DNA from: Schleiferiaceae bacterium
GTDB lineage: Bacteria > Bacteroidota > Bacteroidia > Flavobacteriales > Schleiferiaceae
Direction of reading: 5' to 3'
Length of the DNA: 26,905 nucleotides
Assembly: GCA_023260615.1 (NCBI GenBank)
Contig: JALQUY010000003.1
Span: 7,766 to 34,670 of the forward strand
The notes beneath the pieces are model-generated. The model was not told where the DNA came from and made no database searches. It was given only the letters and a program-made list of their open reading frames with translations. Position 1 is the stretch's first letter. Every line of letters begins with the position of its first letter. This document shows positions 1 to 7,339 of the stretch, one piece after another. The position numbers and the translations under genes are program-made.

Positions 1-100
1 ATTCTAACGCATGCACCACGGTGGATTTACCTGTGCCTGGAGCACCGGTTAAAACAATTCGACGAACGGGAGCAGATGCGTTGTTACTTTGGGGGGTCAT
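1..100 (-). CDS. P-loop ATPase, AAA_28-like (partial, N-terminus only)
   Basis: Only the first 33 codons lie in the window; the gene continues past position 1. Read on the minus strand from the ATG at 100-98, the peptide has a short polar leader, then a beta strand (RRIVLTG) running into a Walker A loop, GAPGTGKST at residues 19-27. This is a nucleotide-binding P-loop very close to the N-terminus, as in the small AAA_28-type ATP/GTP-binding proteins often found beside DUF493 genes in Bacteroidota (recalled family knowledge, not searched). Its start codon faces the DUF493 start codon with one base between them, so each promoter must lie inside the other gene. Substrate and role cannot be told from this fragment. 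The P-loop is certain; the family is a moderate guess. Confidence 0.7.
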   Translation of the reverse strand, partial: MTPQSNNASAPVRRIVLTGAPGTGKSTVVHALE

Positions 101-101
101 T

Positions 102-368
102 ATGGATGCGATTGCCTTTAAAAACTTACTGGAGCAAAACTACACTTGGCCCAGCATTTACATGTTTAAATTTGTCTGCCCAGCGAGCAATGAAAACATT
201 GCGTACTTGGAGAGTTTATTTCATTCAGAAACGTCTGAAATTCAAATCCGTCAGTCCTCCAAAGGAAACTTTGTGAGCGTGACGGCCAAGGAGTTGATGC
301 TCTCTGCCGACCAAGTCATTGAGCGCTACGCCAAGGTCAAGCAGATTCCTGGGTTACTTTCCCTCTAA
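102..368 (+). CDS. DUF493 family protein (YbeD/HP0495-like)
   Basis: An 88-residue protein starting MDAIAFKNLL. It matches the DUF493 pattern as I know it from Bacteroidota: an aromatic/WPS segment followed by YMFKFVCP near residues 17-29, a central charged SSKGNFVSVTA strand, and a VIERYAKV helix before a hydrophobic end. Members are small ferredoxin-fold (ACT-like) proteins with no established biochemical role. I chose the ATG at 102 rather than an in-frame upstream start at 21 because the upstream extension is antisense to the P-loop ATPase and is not DUF493-like. The gene converges on clpC, and the two coding regions overlap by 15 bp (354-368). The gene stands alone; any promoter must lie in the first 100 bp, inside the opposing gene. 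Confidence 0.85.
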   Translation: MDAIAFKNLLEQNYTWPSIYMFKFVCPASNENIAYLESLFHSETSEIQIRQSSKGNFVSVTAKELMLSADQVIERYAKVKQIPGLLSL

Positions 369-2987
369 GTCTTCTTCCGCCGTCGCTTCAGCAGCGGGTT
401 CCGAATCCTCTTCTTGCTTCTTTGCTTTTTTCTCAGGTTTCACCTCTCGGGTCGGGGATGCTTCGTCTTGCTTTTTAATGGAAAGACTGAGTTTCTCCGC
501 ATCTGCTTCCACGCTAAAGTGAATGCTGTCGCCAGGGTGGGCGAGGCCCTTCACGATTTCTTCTGCCAAAGGGTCTTCCACAAATTTCTGGATGGCACGC
601 GCTAGTGGGCGTGCACCATACTTGGGGTCGTAGCCTTTTTCGCCAATGAACTGAACCGCCTCGTCCGTAAGATGAAGTTCGTAGCCGATACCTGCCATGC
701 GCTTGATCAAAGAGGCGGCTTCAATCTTCACAATGCGACTGATGTCTGCTTTCTCCAAGGGGTTGAATACGATGACGTCGTCGATTCGGTTGAGGAATTC
801 GGGTGCGAATGCCTTCTTTAGCGCACTTTCAATCACGCCTTTTGCCAAATCATCGGCGTTGTCCTCGCGGGTCTTCGTGCCAAAACCAACACCCGCACCA
901 AAGTCCTTGAGCTGACGCGAACCAATGTTGGAGGTCATGATGATCAAGGTATTCTTGAAGTCCACTTTGCGTCCCAAGCTGTCGGTCATATGCCCTTCGT
1001 CTAAAGCTTGAAGCATCAGATTGAAAATATCGGGGTGGGCTTTTTCAATTTCGTCCAGCAAGACAACCGAATAGGGCTTCCGGCGCACTTTCTCTGTGAG
1101 CTGGCCGCCTTCTTCATAGCCGACATAGCCCGGAGGCGCTCCCACGAGGCGCGAAATCGCAAATTTCTCCATGTATTCGCTCATGTCGATCCGAATCAGC
1201 GCGTCGGCCGAATCAAAGAGCTGAATGGCAATCTCCTTGGCAAGTTGCGTTTTTCCAACGCCCGTTGGGCCCAAGAAGATGAAGGAGCCAATGGGCTTGT
1301 TGGGGTCTTTGAGGCCTGCGCGGTTGCGTTGTATGGCCCGCACCACCTTTGTTACGGCTTCATCTTGCCCAATGATTTTGGACTTGATGCTGTCCTCCAT
1401 GTGGGCGAGCTTGTCCAACTCTTGCTTGGCGACCTTTTTAACGGGGATGCCCGTCATCATGGCGACTACTTCGGCAATGTGTTCTTCAGTGACAGGCTGA
1501 CGATTCTCGCGAAGCTCTTCCTCCCAGCGGGCTTGTGCTTTGCTGAGTTCGGCTTCCAAGTTCTTTTCGTCATCGCGGAGCTTGGCTGCTTCTTCATACC
1601 GCTGGCGGCGCACCACTTCCATTTTCTGCTGGCGAACGCCTTCCAAATCTTTTTCCAATTGCGCCACTTCTTCAGGAACCACAATGCTCGTAATGTGTAC
1701 GCGGCTACCGGCCTCGTCCATGGCGTCAATGGCCTTGTCCGGAAGGTGTCGATCGGAAACATAACGCACGGTAAGACGCACACAGGCTTCGAGGGCTTCT
1801 GGAGTGTAGCTCACGTTGTGGTGGGCTTCGTAATTCGGCTGAAGGTTTTGCAGAATTTGAAGCGTTTCCTCGGGAGAAGGTGGGTCCACCATCACCTTCT
1901 GGAAGCGACGCTCCAAGGCGCCGTCCTTTTCTATGAACTGGCGGTATTCGTCAAGGGTTGTTGCGCCGATGCATTGAATCTCACCGCGTGCTAGGGCAGG
2001 CTTAAACATGTTGCTGGCATCCAAAGAACCCGTAGCGCCACCAGCCCCCACAATGGTGTGGAGCTCGTCGATGAACAAGATGATGTCGTCGTTTTTTTCC
2101 AGCTCATTCATCAGGGCCTTCATGCGTTCCTCAAACTGACCGCGGTACTTGGTGCCTGCTACGAGAGACGCTAGGTCCAAGGTGACCACTCGCTTTCCGT
2201 ACAACACACGGCTCACTTTCTTCTTAATGATGCGCAATGCAAGGCCTTCCGCAATAGCAGATTTTCCCACTCCAGGCTCCCCGATGAGTAGAGGGTTGTT
2301 CTTCTTTCGTCGCGACAGTACTTGACTCACGCGCTCAATTTCTACCTCGCGGCCCACAACAGGGTCCAGCTTGCCCTCTTCAGCGAGTTTGGTCAGGTCT
2401 CGCCCAAAATTGTCGAGCACCGGTGTTTTTGATTTGGGATCGGAACTCGCCTTGCGCCCCCCTGAGCGGGCGGCTGGGCTCTCATCGTCTTCGTCTTCGT
2501 GCAGCGAGGCTGTTGGGCGTTGGCTACCTCGACTTGAAGCATCGGAGTCCTCCATAAATTTTGACTGGTATTCGGCCTTTACCGTTTCATAATCCACCGC
2601 CATATTCTTGAAAACACCCGTCACGGGGTCGTTTTCATTGCGCAGGATGCACAAAAGGAGGTGTGCTGTGCGGATGACTGCACTGGAATAGAGTTTCGCT
2701 TCTAGAAAGGTTGTTTTGAGTGCTTTTTCCGCTTGACGCGTGAGCGGGATGTTTTTCCGCGGCGAAGCACTGGGGTCTCCCAATTCCGTTAGGCCTTCCA
2801 CCTTTGTGCGCAATTGGCTCAAATCCAGGCCCAATGACAAAAGAATTTCAACGGCCGAACCTTGACCTTCGCGCACTAAGCCGAGCACCAAGTGCTCCGT
2901 GCCAATGCTGTCGTGTCCAAGGCGCAACGCCTCTTCTTTGCTGTAGCCGATCACGTCTTTGACGCGTGGCGAGAAATTTTCATCCAT
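354..2987 (-). CDS. clpC: ATP-dependent Clp protease ATP-binding subunit ClpC
   Basis: An 877-residue class I HSP100 unfoldase that feeds substrates to the ClpP protease in the cytoplasm. Visible domains in order: a double Clp_N repeat (about 1-145) beginning MDENFSPRVKDVI; a variable acidic/serine linker (145-190); AAA-1 with Walker A GEPGVGKS (236-243) and Walker B ILFIDE (303-308); a UVR-type middle coiled coil (about 440-495), which marks ClpC rather than ClpA or ClpB; AAA-2 with Walker A GPTGVGKT (573-580) and Walker B VVLLDE near 641-646; a VGF tripeptide (700-702) in the place of the ClpP-docking loop; and the D2 small domain. The last 40 residues are a Lys/Glu-rich tail. Length is slightly above the usual 840-860 because of the linker and tail. 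Divergent from gyrA, with a 161-bp spacer. Identification is very secure. Confidence 0.98.
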   Translation of the reverse strand: MDENFSPRVKDVIGYSKEEALRLGHDSIGTEHLVLGLVREGQGSAVEILLSLGLDLSQLRTKVEGLTELGDPSASPRKNIPLTRQAEKALKTTFLEAKLYSSAVIRTAHLLLCILRNENDPVTGVFKNMAVDYETVKAEYQSKFMEDSDASSRGSQRPTASLHEDEDDESPAARSGGRKASSDPKSKTPVLDNFGRDLTKLAEEGKLDPVVGREVEIERVSQVLSRRKKNNPLLIGEPGVGKSAIAEGLALRIIKKKVSRVLYGKRVVTLDLASLVAGTKYRGQFEERMKALMNELEKNDDIILFIDELHTIVGAGGATGSLDASNMFKPALARGEIQCIGATTLDEYRQFIEKDGALERRFQKVMVDPPSPEETLQILQNLQPNYEAHHNVSYTPEALEACVRLTVRYVSDRHLPDKAIDAMDEAGSRVHITSIVVPEEVAQLEKDLEGVRQQKMEVVRRQRYEEAAKLRDDEKNLEAELSKAQARWEEELRENRQPVTEEHIAEVVAMMTGIPVKKVAKQELDKLAHMEDSIKSKIIGQDEAVTKVVRAIQRNRAGLKDPNKPIGSFIFLGPTGVGKTQLAKEIAIQLFDSADALIRIDMSEYMEKFAISRLVGAPPGYVGYEEGGQLTEKVRRKPYSVVLLDEIEKAHPDIFNLMLQALDEGHMTDSLGRKVDFKNTLIIMTSNIGSRQLKDFGAGVGFGTKTREDNADDLAKGVIESALKKAFAPEFLNRIDDVIVFNPLEKADISRIVKIEAASLIKRMAGIGYELHLTDEAVQFIGEKGYDPKYGARPLARAIQKFVEDPLAEEIVKGLAHPGDSIHFSVEADAEKLSLSIKKQDEASPTREVKPEKKAKKQEEDSEPAAEATAEEDLEGK

Positions 2988-2992
2988 ACTTC

Positions 2993-3000
2993 CAAAGTAA
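2993..3000 (-). promoter_or_regulatory. Candidate -7 box for clpC
   Basis: Read on the minus strand the octamer is TTACTTTG, 7 of 8 matches to the Bacteroidota -7 element TAnnTTTG. Only 5 bases separate it from the clpC ATG at 2987, so transcription from it would begin at or very near the start codon. No convincing TTG at the -33 position was found, so this is a moderate-to-weak call. Confidence 0.4.
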
Positions 3001-3148
3001 CCAATACAATGCCAAGTGTTGCACCGCTGTGGATAAGAACATTTATAAACATCAAATTGTGCATAAAACGTGGCTTAAATCCGCGTAAACACTGCATTTG
3101 AGCGGGTTTCAGGGTGTATTTTTACGGGATATACCATAATCTGACAAA

Positions 3149-5680
3149 ATGGCGGACGCTGAACGTATTATTCCAATAAACATTGAGGAGGAGATGAAGA
3201 GCTCCTACATCGATTATTCGATGTCGGTGATCGTATCCCGTGCCTTGCCTGATGTACGCGACGGATTGAAACCCGTACACCGCCGCGTGCTTTTCGGCAT
3301 GAACGAAATGGGCAACTTCGCCTCACGCTCGTATAAAAAATCTGCCCTTGTCGTGGGCGAGGTCATGGGTAAGTACCACCCCCACGGTGACTCTGCGATC
3401 TACGATACGGCCGTGCGTATGGCCCAGGACTGGTCCCTGCGCTATACCCTCATTGATGGCCAAGGAAACTTTGGTTCGGTAGATGGCGATTCTCCTGCTG
3501 CCATGCGATACACGGAAATCCGCATGCGCAAGATCACGGAGGAGATGGTGAAGGACATTGACAAGGAAACCGTAGACTTCAAACTGAACTACGACGATTC
3601 TCGTGAAGAGCCTACGGTCCTTCCCACGCGCATCCCCAACCTGCTTGTAAACGGTGCCTCCGGTATTGCCGTAGGTATGGCGACCAACATGCCGCCTCAC
3701 AACTTGACGGAGACGGTCAATGCCACCATTGCCTACGTGGACAATCCGGAGATTGACGTGGATGGTTTGATGCAGCATGTCAAAGCGCCGGATTTCCCAA
3801 CGGGGGGTATCATCTACGGCTACGACGGCGTTCGTGAGGCATTCCACACGGGCCGTGGCCGAATTGTGGTGCGCGGTCGAGCCACCATTGAAGAGGTGAA
3901 TGGACGCGAGTGCATTATCGTTTCGGAGATTCCCTACCAGGTGAACAAAGCCGAAATGATCAAGAAGACGGCCGAACTGGTCAATGAGAAAAAGCTCGAG
4001 GGCATTAGCGACATCCGCGATGAGTCAGACCGAAATGGAATGCGCGTGGTGTATGTGCTCAAGCGCGATGCGGTCCCCAATGTGGTTCTGAATAAACTCT
4101 ACAAATACACCCAACTGCAGTCGAGCTTCAGCGTAAACAACGTGGCGCTCGTGGGTGGCCGTCCGATGACCTTGAACCTCCGCGAAATGATTCACCATTT
4201 CGTCGAGCATCGCCACGAGGTGGTGGTTCGCCGGACGAAGTATGAATTGGCCCAAGCGGAGAAGCGGGCCCATGTACTTGAGGGATTGCTGATTGCCATT
4301 GATCACTTGGATGCGGTTATTGCCCTCATTCGTGCATCAAAAACCGTAGACGATGCGAAGGATGGTTTGATGACGAAGTTCGGCTTGTCCGAAATCCAAG
4401 CCAAGGCCATCCTGGAGCTACGCCTTCAGAAGCTGACCGGCTTGGAGCGCGATAAGATCAAGGCCGAGTTCAATGAATTGATGGAGCAAATCGCCTATTT
4501 CAAGCGTATCCTCGATGAGAAGGACTTGCGCATGGCGATCATCAAGGAAGAATTGATAGAAGTTCGCGACAAGTATGGAGACGAGCGTCGCTCGGAAATC
4601 GAATACGCGGGCGGCGACATGCGCATTGAGGACATGATTGCCGACGAGGATGTAGTCATCACGATTTCCCATTTGGGTTACGTCAAGCGCACGCCTTTGA
4701 CGGAATACCGAACCCAAAGTCGGGGAGGGGTAGGGTCACGTGGCGCCACCACGCGCGATGAAGACTTTATCGAACACGTCTTCGTGGCTTCCAACCACAA
4801 TTACATGCTCTTCTTCACAGAGCAAGGCCGCTGTTTCTGGCTCCGTGTCTATGAAATTCCCGAAGGAAACCGCACCAGCAAAGGCAAAGCCATTGTTAAC
4901 CTCATCAATATCCCTCAGGATGATAAGGTTCGCGCCTTCATCAACACGAAGGACATCAAGGACGAGGAGTATGTAAACTCGCACTACGTGGTGCTCTGTA
5001 CCACGAAGGGCATCATCAAAAAGACCACTTTGGAGGCCTACAGCCGTCCACGTGTCAATGGTATCAATGCGATCACTGTGCGTGAAGGCGACCAATTGTT
5101 GGAGGCTCGCTTGACCACGGGATCGATGGAGATTCTCATGGCGGTGCGTTCGGGTAAAGCCATTCGCTTCCCCGAAGAGAAGGTGCGTCCGATGGGCCGA
5201 AATGCTTCCGGTGTTCGTGCTATGGCGCTAGATACCGACAACGATGAAGTGGTAGGCATGGTCTGCACGGATAGCGACCAAGAGTCCATCTTGGTGGTTA
5301 GCCAAAACGGCTATGGCAAGCGCACGCTTGTTGAAGATTACCGTGTCACCAACCGTGGAGGTAAGGGTGTAAAGACCTTGAGCATCACGGAGAAAACGGG
5401 TGACCTCGTCGCTATCAAAGTGGTGACGGATGACGATGACTTGATGATTACGACCAAGAACGGCATCATGATTCGAATGGAAATGAAAGAAGTTCGCGTC
5501 ATGGGCCGTGCCACACAAGGGGTGCGGGTCATTAACCTGAAGTCCGGCGTCGTGATTTCTTCGGTGGCAAAAGTCCCACACCAAGAGGATGAAGAAGTGG
5601 CCGAAGTGCTAGATGCGGGAGCAGAAGGTGGAGTAGAAGGGGAGACCCCTGAAGCTTCAAGCCCTGAAAATCAAGAATAA
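3149..5680 (+). CDS. gyrA: DNA gyrase subunit A
   Basis: An 843-residue GyrA, the breakage-reunion subunit that works with GyrB to introduce negative supercoils. The N-terminal winged-helix/topoisomerase IIA domain contains the catalytic tyrosine in AAMRYTE (Tyr121). The quinolone-resistance region reads HPHGDSAIYDT, with Ser82 and Asp86 in the positions equivalent to E. coli Ser83 and Asp87, so it looks wild type for quinolone binding. The C-terminal beta-pinwheel carries a GyrA-box-like QSRGGVG (523-529) and the related TNRGGKG (from 735), supporting gyrase over topoisomerase IV ParC. The protein ends in an acidic tail (EEVAEVLDAGAEGG and onward). The ATG at 3149 gives the expected MADAERIIPINIEEEMKSSY start. 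Divergent from clpC, followed by a hairpin and the TPR gene. Very secure. Confidence 0.98.
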   Translation: MADAERIIPINIEEEMKSSYIDYSMSVIVSRALPDVRDGLKPVHRRVLFGMNEMGNFASRSYKKSALVVGEVMGKYHPHGDSAIYDTAVRMAQDWSLRYTLIDGQGNFGSVDGDSPAAMRYTEIRMRKITEEMVKDIDKETVDFKLNYDDSREEPTVLPTRIPNLLVNGASGIAVGMATNMPPHNLTETVNATIAYVDNPEIDVDGLMQHVKAPDFPTGGIIYGYDGVREAFHTGRGRIVVRGRATIEEVNGRECIIVSEIPYQVNKAEMIKKTAELVNEKKLEGISDIRDESDRNGMRVVYVLKRDAVPNVVLNKLYKYTQLQSSFSVNNVALVGGRPMTLNLREMIHHFVEHRHEVVVRRTKYELAQAEKRAHVLEGLLIAIDHLDAVIALIRASKTVDDAKDGLMTKFGLSEIQAKAILELRLQKLTGLERDKIKAEFNELMEQIAYFKRILDEKDLRMAIIKEELIEVRDKYGDERRSEIEYAGGDMRIEDMIADEDVVITISHLGYVKRTPLTEYRTQSRGGVGSRGATTRDEDFIEHVFVASNHNYMLFFTEQGRCFWLRVYEIPEGNRTSKGKAIVNLINIPQDDKVRAFINTKDIKDEEYVNSHYVVLCTTKGIIKKTTLEAYSRPRVNGINAITVREGDQLLEARLTTGSMEILMAVRSGKAIRFPEEKVRPMGRNASGVRAMALDTDNDEVVGMVCTDSDQESILVVSQNGYGKRTLVEDYRVTNRGGKGVKTLSITEKTGDLVAIKVVTDDDDLMITTKNGIMIRMEMKEVRVMGRATQGVRVINLKSGVVISSVAKVPHQEDEEVAEVLDAGAEGGVEGETPEASSPENQE

Positions 5681-5701
5681 TTTTCACCTAAACGTAGATT
5701 C

Positions 5702-5728
5702 AACGCCCGGCCCAAAAGGTCGGGCGTT
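5702..5728 (+). terminator. Hairpin terminator behind gyrA
   Basis: An 8-bp perfect stem, AACGCCCG (5702-5709) pairing with CGGGCGTT (5721-5728), with an 11-base loop, starts 21 bases after the gyrA stop codon. No U-tract follows; the next bases are ATCTTTGCGG. It is therefore a probable but imperfect intrinsic terminator. Its last base is also the first base of the -7 box for the TPR gene. Confidence 0.55.
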
Positions 5729-5735
5729 ATCTTTG
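5728..5735 (+). promoter_or_regulatory. -7 box of the TPR gene promoter
   Basis: TATCTTTG is a perfect match to TAnnTTTG, ending 18 bases before the ATG at 5754. The predicted leader is about 12 nt. The -33 region falls inside the gyrA terminator hairpin and shows no TTG, so promoter strength cannot be judged. Confidence 0.55.
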
Positions 5736-5753
5736 CGGTCAATTATTGACTCT

Positions 5754-7043
5754 ATGAAAACGACAGCATTCTTTGGAGCTCTGGTTTTGTCCATCTCTGT
5801 TTTTGCGCAAGCGCCCAGCGTATCGAGCGCCAAAATCGCCATGGACCGTGGTGATTTGACCGAAGCCAAGAAGTACATCGACGAGGCTACAACCATCATC
5901 AACGAACAGCCTGCAGCTGAGCAGAATCCCAAGTTGATGCCCAAATACTACGCATACCGTGGTCAGGTCTACTACAAATTGTACAAGGACGAAGCCTTGA
6001 CGCAACCTTCGTATTTGGACGAGGCAGCCAAGAGCTTCAGCGATTGTATTGCGTACGAAGCGGCTAGCAAGAAGCAGCGCTACAGCAAGGAGGCGAACGA
6101 AATGCTTCCGTACATCGGCCAAGACTACATTGCCATGGCGGAAGATTTGAACTTCAACAAGCAAGACAAGGCGGGAGCTGTAAAAGCCTATGAATCAGCG
6201 TTTGAACTCCGCAAAGGCTTGGGCACCATGGATACCTTGACCTTGAGCTATATCGGCTTCCTTTCGCAGGATTTGAAGGACTACGAAAAGGCAGAGAACG
6301 TGTACAAGGAACTGATCCGTTTGGAGTTCAAGAACATTATGTGGACGGGCATTTTGGTGGAAGACGGCCAGCGCTATCCTTTCCCCGACAAGAAGACGTT
6401 GGACTTTTACGTTCAGACCGAACGTGCTACGGAGCCTCAGCGTTCAGAGAGTACCGAGCATGAGTTCTACACGCAGCTTTTGTGGGTATACAACGAAACC
6501 CAGAACCAGGAAGCCTACGACGCCTTGATGAAGGCTGCGCGCGCTAAATTCCCCAACAACGACCAGCTCTTGAAGATGGAGTTGCAGTCATTCCTGGACA
6601 AAGAAGACTTCGACGGTGCTTTGGCTAATTTGGAGGAAGCCCTCGTGGCAGACCCCAAGAACGCATTGTACCTCTACAACGCGGGCTTCATCTACCACCA
6701 GAAGAAGAAAAACGTGGAGAAAGCACGTGAGTACTATGAAGCGGCTATGGCGGCCGACGAAACGTACTTGGACGCTGTCTACATGATGGGCTTGTTGCAC
6801 ATCGAAGCGTCTAACGTCGTGGTTGAAAAAATGAATGACTTGCCACGCAACGCCAAAAAGGAGTACGACAAGTTGAACGCAGAGAAAGACGCCGAATTGT
6901 CTAAAGCTCTGGTGTTCTTCGAAAAAGCCTACGGCATCAATGCCAAGGACGAGGCGACCCTGCAAGCATTACGCGAGGTGTATTACAAACTCGGCAAGTA
7001 CGACGATGCGAAGCGCATCATGAATGAGATTGGTGCGCTCTAA
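5754..7043 (+). CDS. Secreted tetratricopeptide-repeat protein
   Basis: A 429-residue protein with a clear signal peptide (MKTTAFFGALVLSISVFAQA, cut after about residue 19-20) and helical TPR units through most of its length. The best TPR-like stretches are the N-terminal MDRGDLTEAKKYIDEA, a middle KAGAVKAYESAFELRKGLG, DYEKAENVYKELIRL, DFDGALANLEEALVADPKN and EKAREYYEAAMAADETY. An in-frame TTG upstream at 5733 is rejected because it lies before the signal peptide and inside the promoter. The protein is probably periplasmic or attached to the outer membrane and acts as a protein-interaction scaffold. No enzymatic motif is visible. A TPR protein right after gyrA is common in Flavobacteriia (recalled), but the partner is unknown. 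It is bounded by a promoter in front and a strong terminator behind, so it looks monocistronic. Confidence 0.85.
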   Translation: MKTTAFFGALVLSISVFAQAPSVSSAKIAMDRGDLTEAKKYIDEATTIINEQPAAEQNPKLMPKYYAYRGQVYYKLYKDEALTQPSYLDEAAKSFSDCIAYEAASKKQRYSKEANEMLPYIGQDYIAMAEDLNFNKQDKAGAVKAYESAFELRKGLGTMDTLTLSYIGFLSQDLKDYEKAENVYKELIRLEFKNIMWTGILVEDGQRYPFPDKKTLDFYVQTERATEPQRSESTEHEFYTQLLWVYNETQNQEAYDALMKAARAKFPNNDQLLKMELQSFLDKEDFDGALANLEEALVADPKNALYLYNAGFIYHQKKKNVEKAREYYEAAMAADETYLDAVYMMGLLHIEASNVVVEKMNDLPRNAKKEYDKLNAEKDAELSKALVFFEKAYGINAKDEATLQALREVYYKLGKYDDAKRIMNEIGAL

Positions 7044-7068
7044 GCGGGCCCAACCAAGAAGCAAGAAG

Positions 7069-7096
7069 CGCGCTCCGAAAGGGGCGCGTTTTTTTT
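7069..7096 (+). terminator. Rho-independent terminator of the TPR gene
   Basis: Stem CGCGCTCC (7069-7076) pairs with GGGGCGCG (7081-7088), with one G-U pair, a GAAA tetraloop (7077-7080) and an uninterrupted run of eight T (7089-7096). This is a textbook intrinsic terminator 26 bases after the stop codon of the TPR gene. Confidence 0.95.
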
Positions 7097-7199
7097 GCTA
7101 GAGAGTTTGGTAGCCGGAGTACAGGCGTTTCGCGCTATGCAGGGTGGTTCGCTAGGTTGTTCGTTTGGGTGTGTGGCGTCTACAGGGTGGGGTTTCTTA

Positions 7200-7215
7200 C
7201 TTTAATAGTTAACAT
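7200..7215 (-). promoter_or_regulatory. Operator-like 16-mer, distal end of the mutagenesis cassette
   Basis: On the minus strand it reads ATGTTAACTATTAAAG. It matches 13 of 16 bases of ATGCTAACTATTTTAG, the arm of the dyad in front of the S24 repressor at 13270-13285. It lies beyond the end of dnaE2, where no gene start is visible, so it may be a chance AT-rich match, an auxiliary repressor site or a remnant. Confidence 0.35.
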
Positions 7216-7227
7216 AATATATATTAT
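7214..7227. repeat. 14-bp AT palindrome
   Basis: ATAATATATATTAT is perfectly self-complementary. It could form a weak cruciform or be a protein-binding site. It overlaps the end of the operator-like 16-mer by two bases. No function can be assigned. Confidence 0.5.
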
Positions 7228-7238
7228 AGGCAAATCGT

Positions 7239-7298
7239 TCAGTTTGTTTGCTGGCAAGTTGGTTTGCTTGTCTGTTGGTTAGTTGGTTTGTGAGTAAG
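7239..7298 (+). repeat. Degenerate tetranucleotide tract (NNNG, mostly TTGG/TTTG), 15 units
   Basis: Split into fours from 7239, the sequence reads TCAG, TTTG, TTTG, CTGG, CAAG, TTGG, TTTG, CTTG, TCTG, TTGG, TTAG, TTGG, TTTG, TGAG, TAAG: every fourth base is G for 60 bp, and T dominates the other positions. It looks like a decayed microsatellite. It is non-coding and lies between two convergent genes. Confidence 0.75.
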
Positions 7299-7307
7299 CA
7301 TCTGCTC

Positions 7308-7339
7308 TTAAACCCTTAAACCCTTTTACCCTTAAACCC
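7308..7339 (-). repeat. Four tandem 8-bp units TTAAACCC; G-quadruplex-type motif on the minus strand
   Basis: Units at 7308-7315, 7316-7323, 7324-7331 (variant TTTTACCC) and 7332-7339 are perfectly in register. On the minus strand, the sense strand of dnaE2, this gives four GGG runs each separated by exactly five bases, which satisfies the usual G3-N1-7 quadruplex rule. The unit resembles telomere repeats, but a telomere is not implied. The last unit contains the dnaE2 stop codon, so the motif would start at the very end of that reading frame. Confidence 0.8.

Larger units (their letters stand above)
7097..7331. other. Repeat-rich spacer between convergent genes
   Basis: No gene is supported in this 235-bp stretch. 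It holds, from left to right, a G/T-rich unstructured part (7097-7195), an operator-like 16-mer (7200-7215), an AT palindrome (7214-7227), a degenerate tetranucleotide tract (7239-7298), and the start of four 8-bp tandem units that run into the dnaE2 stop codon. Simple-sequence content is strikingly higher than anywhere else in the window. No convincing terminator for dnaE2 is visible on the minus strand apart from these repeats. Confidence 0.7.

Noticed and set aside
1008..1994. A 328-codon open frame on the plus strand opposite clpC
   Set aside because: It is fully antisense to the well-conserved AAA regions of clpC, and its translation has no recognisable domain; it follows from the codon bias of clpC.
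3117..3124. TATTTTTA as the gyrA -7 box, with TTG at 3098-3100
   Set aside because: It lacks the final G and the spacer is only 16 bases; too weak to list as a promoter.
7308..7339. CRISPR-like or true telomeric array
   Set aside because: There are only four 8-bp units with no spacers, and they lie between two intact chromosomal genes; a simple tandem repeat explains it.
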